In this document: piece by piece, positions 49,784 through 57,848 of the stretch | Layout: every line of letters starts with the position of its first letter | How positions within the stretch are numbered: the first letter of the stretch is position 1 | Origin: a virus | Reading direction: 5' to 3' (one strand) | IMG/VR virus record: IMGVR_UViG_3300031521_000024 | Location: 49,176 to 113,175 of that record | Length of the DNA: 64,000 nucleotides | Notes under the pieces: generated by a model | Database searches by the model: none | What the model was told of the DNA's origin: nothing | Seen by the model: the letters and a program-made list of their open reading frames with translations, nothing else | Made by a program: the position numbers and the translations under genes

Positions 49784-50449
49784 ATGAAACACATAAAATA
49801 TTTTGAGAATATATATGATATAAATAAAGATGAAAATAGACTTTTAACTTTAAGCTATCATGAAAATGAATTAACTTTACCTATATTTAAAAAATTTCTT
49901 GATGAACATAAAAACATTAATATTAATGTTCAAAATGCTGATCGTGGTTGGACTCCTTTATTAATTGCGGTTAATAATAATGGATTTGAATTTGCTAAAA
50001 TGCTTCTTGATAGAGGAGCAGATCCAAATATTTTTTCTAATACACCAGAACTTGGAAAATTTCCATTTGATAATGACTCAGTAATGAAAAAAATGATAGA
50101 TACTGCACATGAATTAGATCATCAATCTAATGATTTTATAAATGAGTATTGGAATTTTTTAGATACATTAATTCCATTTACAGATTTAGATAAACAGACA
50201 GAAATTTTCAAAAGAACTCCATTAATTATAGTTGCAGAAAATATAGGAATTAGAATAAATACTGAAGTTGGTTTAAAATTAATGAAAAATTTTCTGAAAG
50301 AAAAACCAAATTTGAGTATAAAAGATAATAAAGATTATGACTTTATAGATCATTTGATTAGAAAATCAAATTATGATATTATTGAAGAATTAAGTAATGA
50401 ATTTAATAGTGTTGATTTATTATATAAATCTAAAAAATTTAATATATAA
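49784..50449 (+). CDS. A-tag family protein with ankyrin repeats (221 aa)
   Basis: N-tag MKHIKYFE, C-tag SKKFNI. Two clear ankyrin units (NVQNADRGWTPLLIAVNNNG; LLDRGADPNIFSN) and two weaker ones further on (RTPLIIVAENIG; LKEKPNLSIKDNKDYDFID). Last gene of the array before a terminator, again with the C-tag intact. Confidence 0.87.
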   Translation: MKHIKYFENIYDINKDENRLLTLSYHENELTLPIFKKFLDEHKNININVQNADRGWTPLLIAVNNNGFEFAKMLLDRGADPNIFSNTPELGKFPFDNDSVMKKMIDTAHELDHQSNDFINEYWNFLDTLIPFTDLDKQTEIFKRTPLIIVAENIGIRINTEVGLKLMKNFLKEKPNLSIKDNKDYDFIDHLIRKSNYDIIEELSNEFNSVDLLYKSKKFNI

Positions 50450-50466
50450 AAAATATTTAATAATAC

Positions 50467-50505
50467 AAAAAAAGCATAAAGATAATTTACTTTATGCTTT
50501 TTTTA
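50467..50505 (+). terminator. intrinsic terminator
   Basis: AAAAAAAGCATAAAG pairs with CTTTATGCTTTTTTT, ending the 45.7-50.4 kb tagged array. Confidence 0.88.
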
Positions 50506-50527
50506 TTTTTAATCAATAATAAATTAT

Positions 50528-50535
50528 TATCTTTG
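50528..50535 (+). promoter_or_regulatory. Bacteroidetes-type -7 element
   Basis: TATCTTTG 19 bases before the ATG at 50555; the -33 TTG is not evident. Confidence 0.45.
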
Positions 50536-50554
50536 TATTCAAATCACTGAATTT

Positions 50555-50878
50555 ATGGAAAATATAAATATATCAGATAAAGAACAATACACATTTGAAA
50601 AATATCCAAAATTATCATCCAGTAAATTTACATATGAAAATAGTTGTAGAAACATAGGATGTCAATTTCCAGATTTTTATAAAATTGAAAGCGGAAATGA
50701 TAGAAATTGGACTATACTTGGTTATACATTAAATCCACCTTTTGATAGTAATGTAAAAGAGCCTCTTGCTATAATGTATGAAAATACTAAAACATTTGAT
50801 ATTGTTTGGTATCATCACGATTTAGATATGTTTAAAGAAGTGAAAGTTAGTATATTAAAAAATAACATTAATAGATAA
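50555..50878 (+). CDS. hypothetical protein (107 aa)
   Basis: Mixed, with NWTILGYTLNPPFDSNVKEP and FDIVWYHHDLDMFKEVKVSI. No tags. Paired with the next small gene (one base apart). Function unknown. Confidence 0.7.
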   Translation: MENINISDKEQYTFEKYPKLSSSKFTYENSCRNIGCQFPDFYKIESGNDRNWTILGYTLNPPFDSNVKEPLAIMYENTKTFDIVWYHHDLDMFKEVKVSILKNNINR

Positions 50879-50879
50879 T

Positions 50880-51107
50880 ATGGAAAATGGATTTTATTTT
50901 TGTGTTCTAAAACAATATCCTGATGAACAATTTAAAGTTAAAGTAGAATGGAGAGGAGTTAATAGGACTAGAATAACTTTTCCAAACGGCACTCCAACTA
51001 TAGATGAATGTGGATATTCTAAAATATACTTTACTGATGAATTTCTTAATGTATATGAATTATTAGATTATATTCGGCCAATTAATCATGAAGATTTATT
51101 AGATTAA
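50880..51107 (+). CDS. small hypothetical protein (75 aa)
   Basis: Beta-rich (FYFCVLKQYPDEQFKVKVEW). Last gene before a convergent terminator. No known family. Confidence 0.68.
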   Translation: MENGFYFCVLKQYPDEQFKVKVEWRGVNRTRITFPNGTPTIDECGYSKIYFTDEFLNVYELLDYIRPINHEDLLD

Positions 51108-51112
51108 AAAAT

Positions 51113-51140
51113 AAAGATTAGTAATAAATTACTAATCTTT
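51113..51140. terminator. bidirectional intrinsic terminator
   Basis: AAAGATTAGTAA pairs with TTACTAATCTTT between convergent genes. Confidence 0.8.
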
Positions 51141-52362
51141 ATAAATTTTTAATCAATTCTTTAAAATGTTTATCAAATATAACTTTAACTTTATCATAAT
51201 TAGACTTAGAGCATACTATTGAATCATGAACAGTAAATAATACAATATTAGGATACGTTTCATATATTTCTTTTAATACCACATTAAATATGAAATTACT
51301 TTCCATTTTTTGTAGTTCATGAGATAATTCTTTATAATTTTTTTTATTTTCTTTGAATTCTAAAATATATTCATAAACAGATGGATATAATTTCTGAAAT
51401 ATCTTATTCAATTTTTTGTTTGTTTTTAAATTATTACCAAACAATACTTTATACATAAGTTCTTTAGCTTCATATCTTTCAGTTAACTTAGAATTCTTAA
51501 TAATATCTTCATATATTAATCCTTCTTTTACTAACTCAAAATATCTTTTCGTGTCACCATTTATTTCAGATAAATCTTTTTTTAATAGAACTGCAAAGAA
51601 TAATGGCTGAGAGTTTTTAATGTCAATTTCAGAAATCATCTCATTCTCAATACTCAAATATTGTGTTCTAATTTCTTTTTTAAGAATTGTAAAATTTGTA
51701 TGAAATCTACCATAATCATCAAAATTAAAATAAATACTTTTGGAATTTATATTTTCAATTGATATTAAATTTTTCTGATATTTAGGCTCACACATTTCTC
51801 CGCTTTTTCTTCTATCATTAAGAAGCTTCAATGCACCATCATAATCAATATCAACCTTAGTTAATGATTCTATTATTTTTACTCTTATATCTACTTGGAT
51901 AGAGCTAAAACTCATCTCTGTGATAGATGTTTCATACCTATTATTGATTTTTTTCAATAACATATTATCATAGTTTTTCCATCTTAATACATCATATGTA
52001 TACTCAATATTTAATTTATATGTCTTAGTTTTCTTACCTACACAATAATTAGATACCATGCTCATAAATCCTTGCTCACATAAATAATTTATATAATAAT
52101 TATAATGTTCTCCATATCTTTTTTTTAATATGATTGATGATAATTTAAACTTAGAATCAGTATTATTACTAAAATAATATTTGATAATAAGCTCATGTAC
52201 AATATTAATAAGATATGAGCATTTTAAATTTATACCTTTATATTCTAATTTTTTTTGCTGAGTTAAATACTGAAAGTCCTTTGAAACAAATTGCCAAATA
52301 TAATCACTAGATTTTGAAACCACTGAATGTAATTTTTTCTTTAATATAGAAGATTTGAGCAT
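51139..52362 (-). CDS. family-A-polymerase-like palm protein (407 aa)
   Basis: Three motifs in order suggest the palm/fingers of a family A polymerase or related single-subunit RNA polymerase. SEIDIKNSQPLF has the motif A Asp at 247 and Gln at 252, YEAKELMYKVLFGN near 297-310 is like motif B (Lys ... Gly), and FTVHDSIV has the motif C His-Asp at 379-380. There is no 3'-5' exonuclease and the N-terminal 200 residues are unrecognised. The HDS instead of HDE is closer to T7-type RNA polymerases. Related proteins occur in Bacteroidetes mobile elements (from memory). Role: primer, repair or replication enzyme; uncertain. Confidence 0.75.
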   Translation of the reverse strand: MLKSSILKKKLHSVVSKSSDYIWQFVSKDFQYLTQQKKLEYKGINLKCSYLINIVHELIIKYYFSNNTDSKFKLSSIILKKRYGEHYNYYINYLCEQGFMSMVSNYCVGKKTKTYKLNIEYTYDVLRWKNYDNMLLKKINNRYETSITEMSFSSIQVDIRVKIIESLTKVDIDYDGALKLLNDRRKSGEMCEPKYQKNLISIENINSKSIYFNFDDYGRFHTNFTILKKEIRTQYLSIENEMISEIDIKNSQPLFFAVLLKKDLSEINGDTKRYFELVKEGLIYEDIIKNSKLTERYEAKELMYKVLFGNNLKTNKKLNKIFQKLYPSVYEYILEFKENKKNYKELSHELQKMESNFIFNVVLKEIYETYPNIVLFTVHDSIVCSKSNYDKVKVIFDKHFKELIKNL

Positions 52363-52461
52363 TTTTGTTTTATTAAATATTTATTTATTTCAATGTATAT
52401 TTTTAAATAAATTATAAACTTTTAATAATAACTAAAATATAAACAACAAACAATTAAAGAC

Positions 52462-52647
52462 ATGAACACACTTATATTTATATTAAATATTCTTTTTCTG
52501 ATAGTAATGATGACTTTAGTATCATTAAACATAAAATATGGAGATAAATCACCAATATTTAAAATATTTGGAATAATAATAATATCAGTATTAATTTTAA
52601 CCGCACTATCATATGCATTATTTAATACACCAATAATGGCATTATAA
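52462..52647 (+). CDS. small membrane protein, two transmembrane segments (61 aa)
   Basis: Hydrophobic stretches at residues about 3-22 and 36-54 separated by a short charged loop (NIKYGDKSP). Lies alone in the gap between the palm-protein gene and a host-type promoter. Function unknown. Confidence 0.72.
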   Translation: MNTLIFILNILFLIVMMTLVSLNIKYGDKSPIFKIFGIIIISVLILTALSYALFNTPIMAL

Positions 52648-52667
52648 ATAATAAATATAATTTTATT

Positions 52668-52697
52668 TTGATTATCTAAATAATTGTATTATCTTTA
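52668..52697 (+). promoter_or_regulatory. Bacteroidetes-type promoter
   Basis: TTG at 52668-52670, 19 bases, TATCTTTA at 52690-52697 (one mismatch to TAnnTTTG). The start codon at 52722 follows after about 24 bases. Confidence 0.55.
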
Positions 52698-52721
52698 CAG
52701 TCAATTTTAAAATATATTGTA

Positions 52722-53168
52722 ATGAAAAGATTTATAACCATCTCTCAAAATGAAAAAGATTTTTTTAAAATGATTAATCAAACTGAAAGCGGATTTGATT
52801 TAATTGCTACAACAGATCATGCAATGGAATCATTATTAAAGAATATAAATTTTAATAATCAAGATGATGAAATTTATATTGCATGGCAGCAAAAATTCAG
52901 AACTGAGAACTATTCATTATATAGAAAATGTATTTTTTCAAAACCAGAAAATAATTTTTTTAAATCACCAGGATTATACTCAATCAACAAAAAATGTGGA
53001 ATGAAAATGCATGTTAGTTGTTCTGGTATATCTTATTTTACATCTAATAAAACATTTATAAATAAAAATGTTAGATATTCTACTCACACATATAAAGATT
53101 CAAAATTATTAACTAGAATGCTAAAAATTGGAGAGTTAAACTCAACTGAATATGAAAATAACTATTAA
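52722..53168 (+). CDS. hypothetical protein (148 aa)
   Basis: Alpha/beta with ATTDHAMESLLKNI and a Cys-containing second half (YRKCIFSKPENNFF; NKKCGMKMHVSCSGI). Four Cys could bind metal. Overlaps the next start by 17 bases. Confidence 0.7.
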   Translation: MKRFITISQNEKDFFKMINQTESGFDLIATTDHAMESLLKNINFNNQDDEIYIAWQQKFRTENYSLYRKCIFSKPENNFFKSPGLYSINKKCGMKMHVSCSGISYFTSNKTFINKNVRYSTHTYKDSKLLTRMLKIGELNSTEYENNY

Positions 53169-53493
53169 AAAAGGAATTATACCTAATAATATAATCAGAC
53201 AAATAAAACTTGAGAATATTAATGGTACGAATATAAATAAAGATCCAATAATATACAATTATGGAACTCAGCCTGAAAATTCAGATGAAGATATTAGGGA
53301 TCTTCATTTATTTTGCATATCAATTACAATGAGTTTAGTTGGAGGTAGCATACTAATAAATGAAACTGATAGAATAGAATATAAGAAATCACAAGATTCT
53401 ATTAATATAAATACAGAATTAATAAAAATAAGTAATTATATTTCTAATGATAAAAGATGTAATCCTGATAAATATAAAAAGAGTAATAATTAA
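53152..53493 (+). CDS. hypothetical protein (113 aa)
   Basis: Contains LHLFCISITMSLVGGSILIN, a possible amphipathic or membrane-touching strand, and a polar C-terminus. Followed by a terminator. Function unknown. Confidence 0.68.
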   Translation: MKITIKKGIIPNNIIRQIKLENINGTNINKDPIIYNYGTQPENSDEDIRDLHLFCISITMSLVGGSILINETDRIEYKKSQDSININTELIKISNYISNDKRCNPDKYKKSNN

Positions 53494-53507
53494 TTATTAC
53501 TCTTTTT
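53476..53507 (+). terminator. intrinsic terminator
   Basis: AAAAAGAGTAATAATT pairs with AATTATTACTCTTTTT, overlapping the last codons of the preceding gene. Confidence 0.85.
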
Positions 53508-53560
53508 TATTTAACAACTTTTGATTTTTATAATAATACAATATTATAAAAAATTATATT

Positions 53561-54157
53561 ATGGCATTAGGGAAAAAAGTTGTGGATAAAAATAAAACCT
53601 CAAAAAAAGATGACGCACCAATAGTATTAGTCAAAGGTGAAGATTTCTCAAAAAAATTAAATAATTTTATCACACTCAAAGATGAAATTAAAACAAAAAC
53701 ATCAGAACAAAAATTAATAGATAATTATATTAAAGAAATTGGGCTTAAAGAATATATAAATCTATATAATTCAATGAAATGTAATCCAGAAACTATCAAG
53801 TTACAAAGTGACGATGGTAAAAAAATTATGTTTTTAGCTATGAAAAAATATTCAGGCACAATTGATGAAGAAAGAGCGGAAGAACTTCGTGAAAAATATG
53901 GTGATGATTTTATAGTAGAAAAATCTGAAGTTATCATGAACAATGAAATATTAGATAAACATAATGATAAACTTGAAGAACTTATCATGAGTGCTGATTT
54001 TATGACAGATGACGAAAAAGATGATTTATTTATAAATAAGATTACATACAGTATTAAAAATGAAGCTCTTGATGACGCATTTATTATAGCTAAAGGAAAT
54101 GTAAATGAATTTATTAGTGACATAAGTCCTGTTCTGATGTTAAAAGATACTAAATGA
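53561..54157 (+). CDS. hypothetical helical protein (198 aa)
   Basis: Basic N-terminus (MALGKKVVDKNKTSKKDD) then a long charged alpha-helical body, including MKKYSGTIDEERAEELREKY and MTDDEKDDLFINKITYSIKN. No catalytic motif recognised. The careful codon use and isolated position suggest its own transcription unit, possibly a core phage protein of unknown role. Confidence 0.75.
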   Translation: MALGKKVVDKNKTSKKDDAPIVLVKGEDFSKKLNNFITLKDEIKTKTSEQKLIDNYIKEIGLKEYINLYNSMKCNPETIKLQSDDGKKIMFLAMKKYSGTIDEERAEELREKYGDDFIVEKSEVIMNNEILDKHNDKLEELIMSADFMTDDEKDDLFINKITYSIKNEALDDAFIIAKGNVNEFISDISPVLMLKDTK

Positions 54158-54201
54158 TTTATATATTTATCTCTTAATTTTCATATATCACAAAAAACAT
54201 G

Positions 54202-54209
54202 TATCTTTG
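54202..54209 (+). promoter_or_regulatory. Bacteroidetes-type -7 element of a non-coding transcript
   Basis: TATCTTTG followed by a 270-base region without a normal gene and then a terminator. The -33 TTG is not obvious. Confidence 0.5.
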
Positions 54210-54215
54210 CATTGT

Positions 54216-54512
54216 AATTAAAACTCAATATATAAACTCTAAAAAATTATTTAATATGATAAAAAGTTGTAATTCACCGCCAAGGCAATAAACTATAAAT
54301 TATAATAAACTAATAGATAAAGCCAAAAAAGCAAAATTATAGATAAATAATAGATAATATAGAAAATATAGAAAATATAGAAAATATGAAAACTAGTTGC
54401 AACTCACCGCCAAGGTAATAGATATAAAATATAAAATATAAAATATAATAGATAAAGCCAAAAAAGCAAAAATGAAAAAAAAGTCATTCTTAAATATAAG
54501 AATGACTTTTTC
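54216..54512 (+). ncRNA. putative RNA with two copies of a conserved element
   Basis: Between a host-type -7 element and a terminator lie two copies of a two-part element. Part 1 is AGTTGYAAYTCACCGCCAAG (54265 and 54395); part 2 is ATAGATAAAGCCAAAAAAGC (54313 and 54448). The GC-bearing block CACCGCCAAGG stands out in this AT-rich genome. Each copy contains a tiny reading frame, MIKSCNSPPRQ (ATG at 54256) and MKTSCNSPPR (ATG at 54386); the two differ at silent third positions inside SCN. Short repeats of TAGAAAATA separate the copies. Function unknown. Confidence 0.6.
54476..54511. terminator. bidirectional intrinsic terminator
   Basis: AAAAAGTCATTCTTA pairs with TAAGAATGACTTTTT; it ends the transcript above and the leftward gene at 54530. 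Confidence 0.88.
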
Positions 54513-54529
54513 CATATAATTTAATTGTA

Positions 54530-55006
54530 TTATACTTCTTCTGCTGCTTCTTGAGCATTTTCTAATTTCTTAGCAAGATTAATACCTTCTTCACCTAATT
54601 CTCCATTATTCAATTTATCAATAATATCGTTGTAATGTTTTAACTCAATGTTAACTTCATCAACAACTTCTTCATCAACATCTTTTCTTTTAAATAATGA
54701 TGCACTTTTTTGTCCTAATCTTGTTATTAAATCTGCAAATTCCTTACCACGCTCACCTAATTTATAATTTCTAAGTAATTCTATTGCTCCACTAGTTGCT
54801 ACAGAAGCAATGTTTCTTCCAATTAAGCCTACCGCTAATGCATCAATTGAAATCCCTAGCCAATAATAAACTTGCTCTAATGAACTTAATGATGACGCAT
54901 GAGTAAATAATTCAGCCCATACATTTTCATTTATTTTATCTTTGTTTTCTTTGTTTTCTTTGTTTTCTTCTGATACAAATGAATCAAAATATTTAATTTT
55001 TTTCAT
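54530..55006 (-). CDS. protein with N-tag variant and possible membrane segment (158 aa)
   Basis: Starts MKKIKYFDSFVSEE (N-tag-like), then ENKENKENKDK (encoded by a short tandem repeat), a hydrophobic region (GISIDALAVGLIGRNIASVA) and an acidic helical end (AQEAAEEV) with no C-tag. Resembles an inner or scaffold-type protein in composition; inference only. Confidence 0.75.
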   Translation of the reverse strand: MKKIKYFDSFVSEENKENKENKDKINENVWAELFTHASSLSSLEQVYYWLGISIDALAVGLIGRNIASVATSGAIELLRNYKLGERGKEFADLITRLGQKSASLFKRKDVDEEVVDEVNIELKHYNDIIDKLNNGELGEEGINLAKKLENAQEAAEEV

Positions 55007-55047
55007 AATTCTTATTTTATTTTTATTTTATAACCTATATATAAATT

Positions 55048-55572
55048 TTATATATTGAATTTATCAGCATTTAATATATATGATAATTCTTTTTTTACAT
55101 TAGAACTAAAATTGTCTGAATATTTTTTATAATATTCTTTAAATTTTGATAAATCTGTGAAATTAGATACTACTTCAATTATTTTATTATCCAATTTATC
55201 AATCAAATCAGGTTTATAATATTTATAAATTTTATCCTCTATCTTAAATATTGAATTTCTATTAACTTGTGTAGAAGAATTAATATTTTTTTCTTTAATA
55301 AATTTATCTATATTATTGTAAAAACTATTTTTATCAGAATATGAATTATTTATTCCAATAAGATTATTGAAAATTGTTCTATATTCAAATCTATCGTATT
55401 CTAGTTCAGATAAAGTTAAGATATCAATTTTATCTAAAATGTTCAATTTTTTTATATAATCAGTCATAAAATCAGTGAGTAAATTATCTTCTTCTGTAGT
55501 TAAATATTTATATTCTGAGCGTTTATTGTAATCAGATGACTCTCTTCCTTCAAATGTTTTTAAATATTTCAT
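55048..55572 (-). CDS. A-tag family protein, helical (174 aa)
   Basis: N-tag MKYLKTFE, C-tag ADKFNI. Helical with DFMTDYIKKLNILDKIDILT and a Tyr/Lys-rich end. Unknown fold. Confidence 0.82.
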   Translation of the reverse strand: MKYLKTFEGRESSDYNKRSEYKYLTTEEDNLLTDFMTDYIKKLNILDKIDILTLSELEYDRFEYRTIFNNLIGINNSYSDKNSFYNNIDKFIKEKNINSSTQVNRNSIFKIEDKIYKYYKPDLIDKLDNKIIEVVSNFTDLSKFKEYYKKYSDNFSSNVKKELSYILNADKFNI

Positions 55573-55904
55573 ATATTAAATTTTTTTGTTTCTAACTTCA
55601 TTTTTAATTCCTCAATTGTTTTACTATGTTCAACTATTCTACGAATATCAAAATTTCTTGTACATAAATCATTTTTAATATTAAAATAACTTTTTATACT
55701 TTCAGGTACGTCATCATATAATACATAAATATCAGTATTTTTATGCCTATTATCAATACTGTATATTTTTCCAATCGTACTATTTATAAAATTTTCTATA
55801 TCTGTCAGTTTTTGAGTATACTTAGATATATTAATTTTAACTAATACATAATCTCCAACTGTTAATTCATCTTCTATATTTTCATAAAATTTAAAAATTT
55901 TCAT
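55569..55904 (-). CDS. A-tag family protein, SH3-like subfamily (111 aa)
   Basis: N-terminus MKIFKFYE, C-tag TKKFNI. Landmarks: TVGDYVLVKINIS, NSTIGKIYSIDNR, VLYDDVPESIKSYF, then HSKTIEELKMKLE. Very similar in layout to the gene at 7790 although 48 kb away, showing the subfamily is dispersed. Confidence 0.83.
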   Translation of the reverse strand: MKIFKFYENIEDELTVGDYVLVKINISKYTQKLTDIENFINSTIGKIYSIDNRHKNTDIYVLYDDVPESIKSYFNIKNDLCTRNFDIRRIVEHSKTIEELKMKLETKKFNI

Positions 55905-56001
55905 AACATATATATAATTTTTGTAGTATTGTTTTTTTATTCCAAAATATTGTTGTATATTTGTTTAAAATATAGTACTTAAATCACTAAATAATAATAT
56001 C

Positions 56002-56229
56002 ATGAAAAAGAAGGCAATAATTTTAATCTCGGTTATGATTGGATATCCTATCATTGGTTGTTTAATTGGCGCATTAATGTATTCATTTACAGGTGCATTA
56101 TTAGGATTTTTATTAGGTGTAGTATTAGATTTTATTTTTATGGAAATGTTAAAATGCATAACTCATGGAGAAAAACTATATGAAGAATATGAAAACATTG
56201 GTAGTACATCCAATCGACAGAACGACTGA
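56002..56229 (+). CDS. small membrane protein (75 aa)
   Basis: Two adjacent hydrophobic segments (residues about 4-25 and 29-48), Gly-rich (GALMYSFTGALLGFLLGVVL), then a hydrophilic acidic tail. Overlaps the next gene. Possibly holin-like by topology, without further support. Confidence 0.72.
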   Translation: MKKKAIILISVMIGYPIIGCLIGALMYSFTGALLGFLLGVVLDFIFMEMLKCITHGEKLYEEYENIGSTSNRQND

Positions 56230-56719
56230 TTCTTTATCTGAAATTTACAAAGGAAAAGATTGGAAAATCATTAGATCAATACCGTCAAAATCTGAACTCA
56301 AGAGATTAATAAAATCTCATGATAGAATTATTATGATGGGACATGGTTGTCCTAATGGATTATTGTCTGCTGATAAAAAAAGACTTATTATTGATTCAAG
56401 CATGGTTCAATTTCTTAGAGATAAACAGTGTATTGGAATATGGTGTTATGCTGACCAATTTTTCAGAAAATATAAAATTCCATACGCATGTACAGGAATG
56501 ATAATTTCTGAATATGATGAAGCTATAGATAATTGTATAAGTTGTTGTTTGAAAGATATTGATGATTCAAATGAAAAATTTGCTAAAACAATAGCAGAAA
56601 ATATAGATAATGATTTATTTATTGATTTAGTTATTGAAAATTATAAAATTGAATTGAATCCGATCGTAGAATTCAATTCAAAAAACATATTTAAATGGAA
56701 TAATGGCTATTATTATTGA
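56189..56719 (+). CDS. caspase-like-fold protein with His/Cys pair (176 aa)
   Basis: Start chosen at 56189 (MKTLVVHPIDRTT); an ATG eight codons earlier is possible. RIIMMGHGCPNGLL (His52) and GIWCYADQFF (Cys86) give the strand-His-Gly ... strand-Cys layout of clan CD (caspase/CHAT) peptidases, with MIISEYDEA after them. This family (HG-x-P-x-G-L / IWC-x-A) is widespread in phages and bacteria from memory. Proteolytic activity is a hypothesis. Confidence 0.72.
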   Translation: MKTLVVHPIDRTTDSLSEIYKGKDWKIIRSIPSKSELKRLIKSHDRIIMMGHGCPNGLLSADKKRLIIDSSMVQFLRDKQCIGIWCYADQFFRKYKIPYACTGMIISEYDEAIDNCISCCLKDIDDSNEKFAKTIAENIDNDLFIDLVIENYKIELNPIVEFNSKNIFKWNNGYYY

Positions 56720-56728
56720 AAATTAAAA

Positions 56729-57505
56729 ATGAAATTACAAGAAATTACTAATAAAATAATAAAAAGAATATCAGAATATATAGATTTTGACGTAAATGAA
56801 ATATTTGATCAGTCAGATTGTATCACCATATATGGAGGAGCAGTTAGAGATAGTATAGCAGAACTTGAAATACATGATATAGACATACTTTGTATGCCAA
56901 AATCATCAGAGAAATTGAGAAATTTTTTAATTGATTATAAAAATTATAAAATTCTAGATTTCTATGATATTGATACATTAAACATGTACAAAGGAATTTC
57001 AATAATTCAAAATCCATGGACATTAATAAATAAAAATAATAAAATAATTCAAATAATTAGACCAAAATTTGGGGACGCACGATTTCAGAATGCTGATGAA
57101 CTTTATAAAACTGCGTATTATTCTCTAATTAAAAATGTTGATTTATCTTGTTGTGGAGTTTTTATTGAAAAAAAAAATAATATAATATCACTCAAAGAAT
57201 CATGCAAAAATTCTATTGTTCAATGTATATCAAAAACATTTGAAATTAATAAATGGGCAACTTTATATAATAGTGATAGAACAAATTTCAGAGAAGATAA
57301 GTTAATCAGAAGAGGATGGATTAATTTAAATCCTGATATATATTATTCAGCATCAAATAAAATTAAAAGAAATAAAATAAAATTAAAATATCAAAGAATG
57401 ATGAAAATAATTTTATTAGAATTAGAATTTGAATACGATTATAAAATATGGACAGATGAGGAATATATTAAATATTTAATGTTTTCTCTTCCTACTCCAT
57501 TTTAA
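56729..57505 (+). CDS. CCA-adding-enzyme-like nucleotidyltransferase (258 aa)
   Basis: Pol-beta-superfamily nucleotidyltransferase head: GGAVRD at residues 36-41, followed by the metal-binding D-I-D at 50-52 (HDIDIL). This is the class II CCA-adding enzyme / poly(A) polymerase signature G-G-x-V-R-D ... D-x-D. The rest does not show the usual neck and tail motifs. The four tRNA genes here do not encode CCA, so a role in tRNA 3'-end addition or repair is attractive but unproven. Confidence 0.8.
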   Translation: MKLQEITNKIIKRISEYIDFDVNEIFDQSDCITIYGGAVRDSIAELEIHDIDILCMPKSSEKLRNFLIDYKNYKILDFYDIDTLNMYKGISIIQNPWTLINKNNKIIQIIRPKFGDARFQNADELYKTAYYSLIKNVDLSCCGVFIEKKNNIISLKESCKNSIVQCISKTFEINKWATLYNSDRTNFREDKLIRRGWINLNPDIYYSASNKIKRNKIKLKYQRMMKIILLELEFEYDYKIWTDEEYIKYLMFSLPTPF

Positions 57506-57530
57506 AATAAATAAATAAATAAAATAAAAT

Positions 57531-57845
57531 ATGAAAACAAAATCAGAAATAATTAAAGAAGAAATTGAATTAAAGAAAAAAGAACTTGAACAATTAGAAA
57601 AAGAGGAAAAATTAGAATTACGACACTCAGTTATTAAAGATTTATCTGAATATACAACACAAGAAAAATGTGATTATTTTGATAAAATATACAATCGTGC
57701 AGAACTAGTGTTAAAGTTAGCTGAAGAAGAATCAGATGAAGAAGACACTGATCGTGATTCATGGGAGAAAATGATGGAAACATTAGCAAGAGATACTGAG
57801 TCATTTTGGACTTATTATAATAATATATTTGAAGGAGACGAATAA
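57531..57845 (+). CDS. coiled-coil protein, one of a tandem pair (104 aa)
   Basis: N-terminal coiled coil (SEIIKEEIELKKKELEQLEK) then a conserved domain (IKDLSEYTTQEKCDYFDKIY ... DTESFWTYYNN). Paralogue lies three bases downstream. Function unknown. Confidence 0.78.
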   Translation: MKTKSEIIKEEIELKKKELEQLEKEEKLELRHSVIKDLSEYTTQEKCDYFDKIYNRAELVLKLAEEESDEEDTDRDSWEKMMETLARDTESFWTYYNNIFEGDE

Positions 57846-57848
57846 AAA

